Shown here: piece by piece, positions 6,466 through 14,881 of the stretch
Position numbering within the stretch: position 1 is the first letter of the stretch
How the letters are laid out: every line of letters starts with the position of its first letter
DNA from: an uncultured Bacteroidota bacterium
GTDB lineage: Bacteria > Bacteroidota > Bacteroidia > Chitinophagales > Chitinophagaceae
Assembly (NCBI GenBank): GCA_903879995.1
Contig: CAIRNW010000019.1
Span: forward strand, 1 to 16,969
Reading direction: 5' to 3'
DNA: 16,969 bases
Notes under the pieces: generated by a model
What the model was told of the DNA's origin: nothing
Seen by the model: the letters and a program-made list of their open reading frames with translations, nothing else
Database searches by the model: none
Made by a program: the position numbers and the translations under genes

Positions 6466-6493
6466 TTACCCCAAATCTTAACAGTACCGACTC

Positions 6494-6530
6494 CCCTATT
6501 TTGCCGGGTTAAGCCCTATTTTTGTCGGGT
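6494..6530 (+). promoter_or_regulatory. Promoter region of the DUF2723 operon with duplicated core
   Basis: TATTTTTG (6517-6524) matches TAnnTTTG exactly and lies 23 bases before the ATG at 6548. The surrounding 17 bases (6514-6530) are an imperfect copy of 6494-6509: CCCTATTTTGCCGGGT against CCCTATTTTTGTCGGGT, one insertion and one substitution. The upstream copy has TATTTTG, one base short of consensus. No good -33 TTG is seen at the usual distance. Confidence 0.6.
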
Positions 6531-6547
6531 CGTAAAACCACGTCTAC

Positions 6548-9500
6548 ATGACATTTAGAAAAGCCAACAACGTGACCGGATGGACGGTCTTTTTAATTGC
6601 ACTTGCTACCTATGTATTGACCCGTGAAGCACGAGGCAGTTTATGGGATACTGGAGAGTTTATCGCCAGTGCAAAAGGACTGCAATTACCCCACCCTCCT
6701 GGTGCGCCACTATTTGTATTATTAGGCCGCTTTTTTATCATCCTGTTTGGTGACGGTCCACTTACGGCAGCCAGTGCCGTGAATTTTTTAAGCGCCCTTG
6801 CTAGTGCTGCTACAATACTCTTTCTTTTCTGGAGCATTACACACTTTGGCAGAAAATTATTTAACACCGCAGAAGAAAATTTATCTGCTACGCAAATAAA
6901 CACCATAGTTGGTGCGGGTGTTGTAGGATCATTTGCATATACCTTTTCTGACTCATTTTGGTTTAGTGCTGTAGAAGGGGAAGTTTATGCGCTCTCCTCT
7001 TTTTTCACTGCCTTAGTGTTTTGGGCAATGCTGAAATGGGAACAAGCGGATGAAAGAGCTGGGATCAATCCAGCGGAACGTTTACGAGCCGACCGATGGA
7101 TTGTTTTTTTATTTTTCATGATGGGCTTATCCATTGGAGTACACTTATTGAACTTACTGACGATTCCTGCCATCGTGATGATTTATTATTACCGTCGTTA
7201 TGCAGTCACTACAAAAGGATCAATTTATGCCTTTCTAATTGGCTGCGCCATTACAGGACTTGTCCAGGTGGGAATTATTCAGTACTCCATGAAAGCTGCC
7301 GGCCTGGTTGACATCTTTTTTGTCAACACGCTGGGAATGCCCTTTTTTGCTGGATTTGCTATTTACTTTATAGTTCTGATTGGCTTAGTGCTGGGAGGTT
7401 TGCTCTTTACAGCTGCAAAGTTTTCTTCCTCAAAATTAATCAGCTGGTTTGTAGCCTTCTTGTTATTGATGGCACTACCTTTTGTGTATGTTCCTGGAGA
7501 TGGTGTTAAATTTATTCCTCTCCTAGCGTTGATTAGCGTGGCTGTAGCTGCCGGTTATTTCTTGAAGCCTTCCTCCTTACGCATATTGAAGCTCTCACTT
7601 TGGTGTTACTTGTTTATGCTACTCGGTTATTTTATGTATTTCACAGCCCTTATTCGTTCTAATGCCAATCCTGGCATCGACATGAATAATGTGGACAATC
7701 CCATCAGCTTAGTTTATTATTTGAGTCGTGAGCAATATGGAAGCGCTCCTTTAATTTATGGACCCCATTTTGCAGCGGATCCTTCAAAAGACTTGGTACA
7801 AGACCAACCTTTTGTCGAAAGTGAAATGAAGTATATCAAAGGCAAGGAAAGTTATATTCCCATCGGAAGAACGCGGGACTATAACTATACTAGTGATGTC
7901 AAGCAATTGTTCCCACGCGTGTGGGATTCCAGCGACGATCAATATCATGCACAGTTCTATGCCGAGTGGCTTGGGCTTGGCCAAGATCAGCAATCAGGCG
8001 CTTATGAAGCGCCTAGCTATGGAGATAACATCAATTGGTTCTTTAGCTACCAAATGAGCTTGATGTACTGGCGTTATTTTATGTGGAATTTTGCAGGCAA
8101 GCAAAACGACATTCAAGGATTAGGTAACAAACGTGATGGAAATTGGGTTTCTGGCATTGCTGCGTTGGATAATGCGAGATTAGGCGATCAAGCCAGATTA
8201 CCCCAGAGCATGCAGGAAAATGCTGCCAATAACAAGTACTACTTACTTCCTTTTCTACTGGGTGTAATAGGTTGTGTTTTTCATTACCTGCGTAATAGAA
8301 AAGATTGGATCGTTAGTTTCTTGCTTTTCTTTTTCACTGGCATCGCGGTTGTGTTGTACCTCAACCAACCCGGCAACCAGCCACGTGAACGTGATTATGC
8401 TTACGTAGGATCTTTTTATGCATTTGCCATTTGGATTGGATTGGCCGTAGTTGCCTTTGCAGTAATGGCACAAGAAAAAATCGAAAAGTTAACGAGTCGT
8501 GACTTTTTAATTTATTCGGGGTCACTTGCCTTTTTAGTAACATTTATGAGTTGCTTTCCAGGAAATGGAGATGGCGCCATGATAAATGCCATAGCTGCTG
8601 GAATGCTGGGAGTCGGTTTAGCTGCAGGGGTACCCTCACTCTTAAAACAATTCAACAAAGGAAATAGAGGTGCTTCAACCATTGTAGCAATATCCGTGAT
8701 ACTTTGTGCGCTAGTTCCAACATGGATGAGTATTCAAAATTGGGACGATCATGATCGAAGCAACAAGACTACTGCACCAGATATGGCCAGAGACTATTTG
8801 GAAAGTTGCGCTCCCAATGCTATTCTTTTTTCGTTTGGAGATAACGATACCTATCCCCTGTGGTATGCACAAGAAGTAGAAGGTATTCGCACTGATGTAC
8901 GCGTGGTGAATAATAGTTTATTGGGTATTGACTGGTACATTAATCAATTGCGTTATAAAATCAATGACGCAGATTCTATTGATATGATTTGGCCAGCCGA
9001 CAAAATTGAAGGCAATAAGCGAAACTATGTTCTATATAACCCGGTTAGCGGAATTGATCAAGCTGCCTTTTACGACTTATATGATCTCATGAAAGATTAT
9101 GTAGGTAGCGACGACCCCAGCAGAATGGATAATTCCAGAGGAGAACCATTGAATATAATCCCCGTTAGTAAAGTAAGCGTGCCCGTAGATCGAAATATCG
9201 TTTTACAAAATGGAACTGCACAGCCTGGCGACAGCATACTTCCAGCACTTGGTTTTGAGTTACCTAAGCGTGCCTTGCTAAAAAATGACTTGATTATTTT
9301 AAACATCATCGCAGCCAATCAGTGGAAAAGACCTATTTATTTTACATCCCCCATGGGAGAGTTAGGGTTTGGCCCCTATCTTAGAAAGGATGGGTTAGCG
9401 TATCGGTTAGTACCCGTAATGCCCCAGTTTTCACAAATGAATTGGGTAGTTGACCAATCCATGCGTTCTAATGGCCTTGGCGGTACAACACTACGCGATA

Positions 9501-10000
9501 ATAATCTGGATGTACTTTACAAGAATCTCATGGAGAAGTACAGGTTTGGAGGTGCTGAAAGTAAAAACATTTACTTTGATGAGGAAAATCGTCGACACCT
9601 ACTCAACATCAGAACTTTATTTGCGGAAGCAGCTGGGAACTTGGCAGATGCTGGTAAAAAAGAGGAAGCAATCAAGGTGATGAATAAAATTGAGGCCTCC
9701 ATTACCCAGGAATCACTCCCCTATGCAATGGTGAGCCGCTACAACAGCCATAATCAATCCTCATTAATTTACCTAGAGGCTGCCTATAAAGCTGGTATGA
9801 AAGAGCTGGCTGCAAAAGTGAAGACCGCAATTCTATCTGATTTAAAACAACAAGAATCATATTATAACTATATTCAAACCTCCCAACCAGCTTACTATGG
9901 TGGATTTGAAAGAACGGAAGCTCCAATCAATGAACGACTCTTCACTGTATTAAAGGATATCGAAACAAAATATGAAGGCGTAGCGGAAAAAGGAAAATAA
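6548..10000 (+). CDS. DUF2723 membrane protein, TMEM260-like O-mannosyltransferase family (GT-C type)
   Basis: A 1150-residue protein of the DUF2723 family (PF11028), homologous to the eukaryotic protein O-mannosyltransferase TMEM260. It has a dozen or more membrane segments between about residues 12 and 370 and again between 565 and 725, separated by a loop of about 190 residues. After the first segment comes LWDTGEFIASAKGLQLPHPPG (32-52); D34 and E37 are candidates for the acidic catalytic residue of GT-C enzymes on the first periplasmic loop. NQPGNQPRERDYAYVGSF (about 604-622) and SFGDNDTYPLWYAQE (about 761-775) are further conserved-looking blocks. The C-terminal 400 residues are soluble, ending in helical repeat-like sequence (about 1025-1070). 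The role would be transfer of a lipid-linked sugar onto proteins or glycans outside the membrane. Donor and acceptor are inferred, not shown. It heads an apparent operon with a carboxylase subunit 11 bp downstream. Confidence 0.88.
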   Translation: MTFRKANNVTGWTVFLIALATYVLTREARGSLWDTGEFIASAKGLQLPHPPGAPLFVLLGRFFIILFGDGPLTAASAVNFLSALASAATILFLFWSITHFGRKLFNTAEENLSATQINTIVGAGVVGSFAYTFSDSFWFSAVEGEVYALSSFFTALVFWAMLKWEQADERAGINPAERLRADRWIVFLFFMMGLSIGVHLLNLLTIPAIVMIYYYRRYAVTTKGSIYAFLIGCAITGLVQVGIIQYSMKAAGLVDIFFVNTLGMPFFAGFAIYFIVLIGLVLGGLLFTAAKFSSSKLISWFVAFLLLMALPFVYVPGDGVKFIPLLALISVAVAAGYFLKPSSLRILKLSLWCYLFMLLGYFMYFTALIRSNANPGIDMNNVDNPISLVYYLSREQYGSAPLIYGPHFAADPSKDLVQDQPFVESEMKYIKGKESYIPIGRTRDYNYTSDVKQLFPRVWDSSDDQYHAQFYAEWLGLGQDQQSGAYEAPSYGDNINWFFSYQMSLMYWRYFMWNFAGKQNDIQGLGNKRDGNWVSGIAALDNARLGDQARLPQSMQENAANNKYYLLPFLLGVIGCVFHYLRNRKDWIVSFLLFFFTGIAVVLYLNQPGNQPRERDYAYVGSFYAFAIWIGLAVVAFAVMAQEKIEKLTSRDFLIYSGSLAFLVTFMSCFPGNGDGAMINAIAAGMLGVGLAAGVPSLLKQFNKGNRGASTIVAISVILCALVPTWMSIQNWDDHDRSNKTTAPDMARDYLESCAPNAILFSFGDNDTYPLWYAQEVEGIRTDVRVVNNSLLGIDWYINQLRYKINDADSIDMIWPADKIEGNKRNYVLYNPVSGIDQAAFYDLYDLMKDYVGSDDPSRMDNSRGEPLNIIPVSKVSVPVDRNIVLQNGTAQPGDSILPALGFELPKRALLKNDLIILNIIAANQWKRPIYFTSPMGELGFGPYLRKDGLAYRLVPVMPQFSQMNWVVDQSMRSNGLGGTTLRDNNLDVLYKNLMEKYRFGGAESKNIYFDEENRRHLLNIRTLFAEAAGNLADAGKKEEAIKVMNKIEASITQESLPYAMVSRYNSHNQSSLIYLEAAYKAGMKELAAKVKTAILSDLKQQESYYNYIQTSQPAYYGGFERTEAPINERLFTVLKDIETKYEGVAEKGK

Positions 10001-10011
10001 ATCTGATCCCC

Positions 10012-11637
10012 ATGGATATCGAATTCAATAAAAATGAAGATCACATGCGGGGGCTGCTCAGTCAGCTTCGGCAAACAAGTGAACTGATACATTGGGGGGG
10101 AGGAAAAAAGGCGGTTGAAAAACAGCACGAAAAAAATAAAAAAACAGCCAGGGAACGACTAACCTATTTGCTAGACAAGGATCGCCCTTTTATAGAAATT
10201 GGTACTTACACCGGATATGGGATGTATGCTGAACATGGAGGCTGTCCTGCGGGAGGTACCGTTGCAGGAATTGGCTATATAAGCGGCAAACAATGTGTAG
10301 TGGTTGCAAATGATCAAACGGTTAAGGCGGGTGCCTGGTTTCCAATTACTGGTAAAAAGAACTTGCGCATGCAGGAAATTGCGCTGGAGAATCATTTACC
10401 AATTATTTACTTGGTAGATAGTGCCGGCGTTTATCTCCCTTTACAGGATGAGATATTTCCAGATAAAGAGCATTTTGGAAGAATATTTCGGAACAACGCA
10501 AAAATGAGTGCTGCAGGCATTCCACAGATTGCTGCCGTGATGGGTGCCTGCGTAGCGGGTGGAGCCTATCTTCCTGTTATGAGTGACGAAATGTTGATGG
10601 TGGAGGGAAGTGGATCTGTTTTCCTTGCGGGATCTTATTTAGTAAAAGCAGCAATTGGGGAAGAAGTAGATAATGAGAGCTTAGGCGGAGCAAAAATGCA
10701 TGCTGATCTTAGCGGCACTGCTGATGCCACCTTTCCCACCGAAGAGGCCTGTCTGGATCATATTAAAAAGCTAGTACAACTTTTGGCAGATCGCCCCACA
10801 GCAGGTTTTAACAGAATCTCTCCTAAAGCGCCTAAGTCAAATGCAGCCGAACTGTATGGACTTTTTCCAAAGGATGGAAAGCCTTATGAGATGATGGACC
10901 TGATAGAACGCATTGTTGATGAGGACAGTTATCAACCCTTTAAACCAACCTATGGAAAATCGATTTGTTGCGGCTATGCAAGAATAGAGGGCTGGGCTGT
11001 TGGAATTGTGGCAAACCAACGAAAAATAGTAAAGAGTGGAAAAGGAGAAATGCAAATGGGGGGCGTAATCTATAATGATAGTGCAGATAAGGCAGCGCGT
11101 TTTATTCTAAACTGTAATCAAAAAAGAATTCCACTTGTATTTCTGCAGGATGTAACCGGCTTTATGGTGGGTAGCAGAAGTGAACAATCCGGTATTATCA
11201 AAGATGGTGCTAAACTGGTAAATGCAGTGGCCAATTCAATAGTACCAAAATTCACTGTTATCATTGGGAACTCGTTTGGTGCAGGCAATTATGCCATGTG
11301 CGGCAAAGCATACGATCCACGTTTGATTCTAGCATGGCCTACTGCAAAGATTGCGGTCATGGGTGGCGAAGCAGCTGCCAAAACTCTCTTGCAAATTGAA
11401 GTTGCTGCTCAAAAATCGAAGGGAAAACAAATCGATGAACAAACTGAAAAAGATCTTTTGGCTTCCATCATGCGTAAGTATCAAGATCAATTGAATCCCT
11501 TGTATGCAGCTGCACGATTGTGGGTAGATGAGATCATAGATCCCGCCGACACAAGAATGATTTTAGCGGAAGGGATTTCAGCCTCCAATCATGCGCCCCT
11601 ACCTCCTACTCTCCAAAACGGAGTATTCCAAGTATAA
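10012..11637 (+). CDS. Acyl-CoA carboxylase beta (carboxyltransferase) subunit, methylcrotonyl-CoA carboxylase-like
   Basis: A 541-residue biotin-dependent carboxyltransferase that moves the carboxyl group from carboxybiotin to an acyl-CoA. The N-terminal HWGGGKKAVEKQHEKNKKTARERL (27-50) is the family start. YLVDSAGVYLPLQDEIFPDKEHFGRIF (133-159) and GACVAGGAYLPVMSDE (178-193) resemble the beta subunit of 3-methylcrotonyl-CoA carboxylase, as does EEVDNESLGGAKMH (217-230). The second crotonase half has VTGFMVGSRSEQSGIIKDGAKLV and GNSFGAGNYAMCGKAYDPR. The biotin carboxylase/biotin carrier subunit is not in the window, so substrate choice (methylcrotonyl-, propionyl- or geranyl-CoA) stays open; MCC-like is my preference. 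It lies between DUF2723 and rnhA with 11- and 9-bp gaps. Codons for the GGGKK segment create a run of seven G followed shortly by six A. Confidence 0.9.
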   Translation: MDIEFNKNEDHMRGLLSQLRQTSELIHWGGGKKAVEKQHEKNKKTARERLTYLLDKDRPFIEIGTYTGYGMYAEHGGCPAGGTVAGIGYISGKQCVVVANDQTVKAGAWFPITGKKNLRMQEIALENHLPIIYLVDSAGVYLPLQDEIFPDKEHFGRIFRNNAKMSAAGIPQIAAVMGACVAGGAYLPVMSDEMLMVEGSGSVFLAGSYLVKAAIGEEVDNESLGGAKMHADLSGTADATFPTEEACLDHIKKLVQLLADRPTAGFNRISPKAPKSNAAELYGLFPKDGKPYEMMDLIERIVDEDSYQPFKPTYGKSICCGYARIEGWAVGIVANQRKIVKSGKGEMQMGGVIYNDSADKAARFILNCNQKRIPLVFLQDVTGFMVGSRSEQSGIIKDGAKLVNAVANSIVPKFTVIIGNSFGAGNYAMCGKAYDPRLILAWPTAKIAVMGGEAAAKTLLQIEVAAQKSKGKQIDEQTEKDLLASIMRKYQDQLNPLYAAARLWVDEIIDPADTRMILAEGISASNHAPLPPTLQNGVFQV

Positions 11638-11646
11638 TCACACCCT

Positions 11647-12114
11647 ATGTCAGAACCTGTGTTAATTTATACAGACGGTTCTTCAAGAGGTAATCCTGGG
11701 CCTGGCGGCTATGGTGTTATCCTTAAGTATGGCGGACATGAACGAGAATTATCGAGAGGTTTTCGGCATACCACCAATAATCGTATGGAATTATTGGCTG
11801 TTATTGAAGGATTGAAAGCACTTCGAAAGAAAGGACTATCAGTAGTGGTTTACTCAGACAGCCAGTATGTGGTAAAGGCAATCAAAGAGGGTTGGTTAAA
11901 AAAATGGATCGTCACAAATTTTAAAGGCGGCAAAAAAAATCCTGATTTATGGAGAGAACTTCATTCTCTTTTACAGGAAAATGAGGTTAGCTTTCGTTGG
12001 ATAAAGGGCCATGCTGATAACCCATTTAATAACCGATGTGATCAACTAGCAACACAAGCTGCAATTCACAACGGCTTGGAAATAGACGTCTATTACGAGG
12101 AAAATCAAAATTAG
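11647..12114 (+). CDS. rnhA: Ribonuclease HI
   Basis: Cleaves the RNA strand of RNA:DNA hybrids, removing R-loops and Okazaki primers in the cytoplasm. The 155-residue length equals typical bacterial RNase HI. All catalytic residues are seen: D10 in YTDGSSRGNPGPGG, E48 in NNRMELLAV, D71 in YSDSQYVV, and D132 in RCDQLA, with the assisting H122 in KGHADNPFNN. The basic handle region GWLKKWIVTNFKGGKKNPDLW (82-102) is present, as in the E. coli enzyme. The ATG at 11647 lies 9 bp after the carboxylase stop, so it is probably carried on the same transcript. It is convergent with the DUF6580 gene, with a 12-bp gap and no hairpin terminator visible. Confidence 0.97.
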   Translation: MSEPVLIYTDGSSRGNPGPGGYGVILKYGGHERELSRGFRHTTNNRMELLAVIEGLKALRKKGLSVVVYSDSQYVVKAIKEGWLKKWIVTNFKGGKKNPDLWRELHSLLQENEVSFRWIKGHADNPFNNRCDQLATQAAIHNGLEIDVYYEENQN

Positions 12115-12126
12115 TATTGAAAGAGA

Positions 12127-12702
12127 CTAGCTGAGGCGCAATTCAATTTTACGCACAGTGATATAGTTGTAAAAAACAAGGATTGCTGGTAAGAAAACAA
12201 GTGTAGAGATTAATGAATTTTTGTAGAATGGCAAACCAGCAGTCAAACAAGTGATAAAGCCAGCTAGATCTTTTGTGTATGTAATCTCGGTAGCCTGTAA
12301 CCAAACCAAACCATTTGAGAGAAAGAAGAAAATGGTGGGTGCAATAAAAGCAGCAAGACCAATGTTTCGGTAAGTGGCTGCTTTGAAAATAAAACCAATA
12401 TAGGTGCAACCTAATACCAGGAGATAATTTTTCCATTGACCCGCGTAAATACCCTGGTAATCGAACAGGTCATTTAAATAAAGTACCTGGATTGACAGGT
12501 CACTCACTAACAATGCAACAATAGAAAAGAAAAATACCCATTCGCTGCGTCTAAATACAAAACCAGAGAAAAGGGCAATAGCTAATACCGGAGAAAAACC
12601 AGAAAGTGTGATTTCAGGTCCAAAAAAATATTTGCAAAGGGTTGCCACCAATGTTAGTACTACCGTAAATAATGCAGTTTTAAGTGAAAATGACATATGC
12701 AA
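12127..12702 (-). CDS. DUF6580 family integral membrane protein
   Basis: A 191-residue, very hydrophobic protein with about six membrane segments (roughly residues 8-28, 36-50, 54-75, 92-108, 113-135 and 163-182). Features fit the DUF6580 family as I know it: GFSPVLAIALFSGFVF (35-50), a charged turn RRSEW, SDLSIQVLY (67-75), FFFLSNGLVWL (125-135) and ITCLTAGLPFYKNSL (150-164). Members are described as putative transporters, resembling the membrane S-component of ECF-type vitamin transporters; no substrate is known to me. ATG 12702 and ATG 12696 are both possible starts (MHMSF). The gene follows manA on the minus strand after 56 bp and may have its own promoter there. Confidence 0.75.
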   Translation of the reverse strand: MHMSFSLKTALFTVVLTLVATLCKYFFGPEITLSGFSPVLAIALFSGFVFRRSEWVFFFSIVALLVSDLSIQVLYLNDLFDYQGIYAGQWKNYLLVLGCTYIGFIFKAATYRNIGLAAFIAPTIFFFLSNGLVWLQATEITYTKDLAGFITCLTAGLPFYKNSLISTLVFLPAILVFYNYITVRKIELRLS

Positions 12703-12722
12703 ATTGATTTTTTGGGTTTTAA

Positions 12723-12730
12723 CAAAATTA
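12723..12730 (-). promoter_or_regulatory. Candidate -7 promoter element of the DUF6580 gene
   Basis: Read on the minus strand the bases are TAATTTTG, an exact TAnnTTTG match, 20 bases before the ATG at 12702. A TTG (12755-12757) lies 24 bases upstream, longer than the usual spacing. It sits in the 56-bp manA-DUF6580 gap, so DUF6580 may be transcribed separately from manA. Confidence 0.45.
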
Positions 12731-12758
12731 ACTGAATTGAGCCAATTGCGTGTACAAC

Positions 12759-13934
12759 TTATTCACCCTTGTGGATAGCAGAAGTAGCTAAGAATAGGGT
12801 TGTATCTTGGTCAGCTTGCAGAAACAGTTCATCCCTCCCATCCCAATGGGCAGCTAACTGACCTTGTTTAAGTGTTACGGAGTGACTACCCCCCACTATC
12901 TCTACAGAACCCTTCAATAATAGAAGGATCAACGGACCTGTATCTTTAAGATGATATTTCTCCTTCTTAGTCATAAAAAGTTGACCTAACCTGAAATCTT
13001 CAACGGGTGTAGGAAACCATACTGGAAGGCCGATTGCTTTGTGTGTTTGCAATATCTCGGGCACTATACCCTCACATCGAGTGTGTTTCAATAGTGCAGC
13101 AACATCAATGTGCTTAGAGGTCAAGCCCCCCCTTAATACATTATCCGAGTTTGCCATAATCTCCACATTCTGGCCCTCTAAATAGGCATGAGGAATACCT
13201 GCATCCTGAAAAATAGCCTCGCCTTCTTTCAACGAAACCAGGTTAAAAAAATAAATAGAAAAAATACCCCGATCAATAAAGTCTTTATTCCCGTATAGTT
13301 GGGAAGCTTTTAAGGCCCAATAAGCTGGATTATCTTTTTTAAACGGGGAATGCACCGTTTCATTTTGTAAACGACTCAAAAGTGAGCCCAGCATTTGATT
13401 AACTTCTTGCTGTGGCATTGTCATCACAAATTGGTATAATGCCTGATTCCCCTCTTTTTCCCATAAACTTCTTAGCGATGTAAATTCTGGAGTGCTTTCA
13501 AAAACTGCCTGAATCTGGCTGGCCTTTTTAAAACCATGCAATAACCAAAAAGGTCCAAGCGCTACCATTAATTCTGGCTTATGATTTTGATCCTTATAAT
13601 TTCTATGGGGCGCATCAAGTGGAATACCTGCTTGATTTTCCAAGGCAAATTCTTTGATGGCGGCTTGACGCGAGGGATGCACTTGAATAGAAAGCATTTC
13701 TTTTACATCCAAAACTTTTAAGAGGTAAGGCAAGGATACTCCAACTTCATTCAATCTACAACGCTGCCCCTGCTGGTTTACAATATGAGCCATTCCCTGC
13801 ACATGTGTGCCCATCCAGTACTCAGCAAAGGGTTTTTGAGAAGCGTTATCAATACCTAACAACGTGGGCAGAAAAGAATATCCACCCCAATCATAATTCT
13901 TCACAACGCCCTCCAATAAATTAATAGCAGCCAT
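12759..13934 (-). CDS. manA: Mannose-6-phosphate isomerase, class I
   Basis: Interconverts fructose-6-phosphate and mannose-6-phosphate, the entry to GDP-mannose and mannose use. The 391-residue length equals E. coli ManA. The zinc ligands of type I enzymes are all seen: Q84 and H86 in LSIQVHPS, E121 in NHKPELMVA, and H249 in GIPHAYLEG. The active-site arginine is R268 in SDNVLRGGLTSKHID. N-terminal KNYDWGG (12-18) and AEYWMGTH (37-44) also match. The ATG at 13934 gives MAAINLLEG, a family-like start. It is divergent from yraN with a 36-bp gap; a TATCTTTA (minus, 13959-13966) is a one-mismatch -7 candidate. The product could supply mannose for the envelope, including a mannosyltransferase such as the nearby DUF2723 protein, but that link is inference. 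Confidence 0.95.
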   Translation of the reverse strand: MAAINLLEGVVKNYDWGGYSFLPTLLGIDNASQKPFAEYWMGTHVQGMAHIVNQQGQRCRLNEVGVSLPYLLKVLDVKEMLSIQVHPSRQAAIKEFALENQAGIPLDAPHRNYKDQNHKPELMVALGPFWLLHGFKKASQIQAVFESTPEFTSLRSLWEKEGNQALYQFVMTMPQQEVNQMLGSLLSRLQNETVHSPFKKDNPAYWALKASQLYGNKDFIDRGIFSIYFFNLVSLKEGEAIFQDAGIPHAYLEGQNVEIMANSDNVLRGGLTSKHIDVAALLKHTRCEGIVPEILQTHKAIGLPVWFPTPVEDFRLGQLFMTKKEKYHLKDTGPLILLLLKGSVEIVGGSHSVTLKQGQLAAHWDGRDELFLQADQDTTLFLATSAIHKGE

Positions 13935-13970
13935 AGCGTATCAATGATATACTTGCTGTAAAGATAAAGG

Positions 13971-14321
13971 ATGGCCAAACATATTGAAATTGGAGCCAAT
14001 GGTGAAGCCCTTGCAGCCTCATGGCTTCAGAAAAAAGGATATGAGATAATACATCAGAATTGGAGGTACAGACACCTTGAAATTGATATAATTGCGCTGC
14101 GCGGAAACACACTTCATTTTATTGAAGTGAAAACAAGAACCAGCTCTATTTTTGGTGGCCCTGAATTAAGCGTAAACTGGAAAAAGGTTAAACGAATTAA
14201 ACGGGCCGCATACCATTACTTACAAGCCAATAGAGGGTTTTGCTGGATACAGTTTGATATTGTTGCGATCACTTTACACAAGGATCAATCGCCCTTGATT
14301 GAATTGTTTTCGGATTTCTAG
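13971..14321 (+). CDS. yraN: YraN/UPF0102 family nuclease-fold protein
   Basis: A 116-residue protein of the UPF0102 (YraN) family, which has a restriction-endonuclease-like fold and is often found beside rnhB or DNA-processing genes; its role is not well defined. Motifs are IGANGEALAASWLQKKGYEI (7-26), HLEIDIIAL with E37 and D39, and FIEVKTR with E52 and K54, which together form the PD-(D/E)xK-like site. AAAGG lies immediately before the ATG at 13971, supporting that start. TATACTTG (13948-13955) is a one-mismatch -7 candidate 15 bases upstream. It is divergent from manA. Its TAG lies in the CTAG shared with the convergent YkgJ-type gene. Confidence 0.92.
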   Translation: MAKHIEIGANGEALAASWLQKKGYEIIHQNWRYRHLEIDIIALRGNTLHFIEVKTRTSSIFGGPELSVNWKKVKRIKRAAYHYLQANRGFCWIQFDIVAITLHKDQSPLIELFSDF

Positions 14322-14830
14322 GAGGGAATTGCAGCCTTCATTTTTGTTACTAATGCATGGGTCGCAGGACAACTCTCAACATTTTGATGATGAATGTGTG
14401 CAAAGTCTACAAACTTTTTTCTCAAATGAGGAAATCCAGAGCAATCAGCGGGACGAATAGCGTATATACTACATTTATTGTCCAACTTATTTAGAAACTG
14501 ACAAGGGGTGCTTTTATTTACCCAATCCTTATCTCCGCCCCTCTCTTTTTTTAACCATTTTTTTTGAAAGGCGCTCACGGTCATTCCAAAGTGCTTCGAT
14601 ATTCGCTTTAAGTCACGTGGCGTATAGGTTGGCGTCATTGTTTTACAGCAATTAGCACAGGTTAGACAGTCTATTTCCTTCCATACCGCTTTTTCCCATG
14701 CCGCCAAACGGCTTTCAACTCCACGCGGCTTATTCTTCTCAAGTCGGGTTAAATAGAGACGATAGGCTCGACGATCACGTTTAGCACGGGACAAAAAAGC
14801 GCGTAGTGAAAATTCCTTTACATTTTTCAT
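14318..14830 (-). CDS. YkgJ family cysteine cluster protein
   Basis: A 170-residue protein of the CxxCxxCC family (PF03692, YkgJ). The signature is CLTCANCC (C55, C58, C61, C62), followed by C110, C120, C130 and C154 in TPCQFL, NKCSIY, PADCSGFP and VESCPA. Such clusters are thought to bind zinc or an iron-sulfur centre, and the function is unknown. Residues 11-50 are rich in Arg and Lys and likely helical. The ATG at 14830 is followed by a lysine-rich MKNVKEF start. It is divergent from the putative lipoprotein gene (51-bp gap). It ends tail-to-tail with yraN: both TAG stops are read from the same palindromic CTAG at 14318-14321, a 4-bp overlap. Confidence 0.9.
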   Translation of the reverse strand: MKNVKEFSLRAFLSRAKRDRRAYRLYLTRLEKNKPRGVESRLAAWEKAVWKEIDCLTCANCCKTMTPTYTPRDLKRISKHFGMTVSAFQKKWLKKERGGDKDWVNKSTPCQFLNKLDNKCSIYAIRPADCSGFPHLRKKFVDFAHIHHQNVESCPATHALVTKMKAAIPS

Positions 14831-14859
14831 GGTGCGCTAAGATAGTTATTCAAAGGGAT

Positions 14860-14867
14860 TAAATTTG
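14860..14867 (+). promoter_or_regulatory. -7 promoter element of the lipoprotein-xerD operon
   Basis: TAAATTTG matches TAnnTTTG exactly and ends 14 bases before the ATG at 14882. No TTG is found at the expected -33 distance. The short leader has no Shine-Dalgarno. Confidence 0.55.
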
Positions 14868-14881
14868 TCAAAACACAATCC

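Noticed and set aside
6610..6906. A 98-codon open frame antisense to the start of the DUF2723 gene.
   Set aside because: It lies wholly inside a strongly supported gene, has no promoter or ribosome binding site, and its translation resembles no family.
10094..10137. Run of seven G followed by six A and later seven A in the carboxylase start, considered as a phase-variation tract.
   Set aside because: The frame is intact and the encoded WGGGKK segment is a conserved family motif, so codon choice explains the run. Read-level length variation would be needed to revive it.
12115..12126. A terminator between rnhA and DUF6580.
   Set aside because: The 12-bp gap has no inverted repeat or T run.
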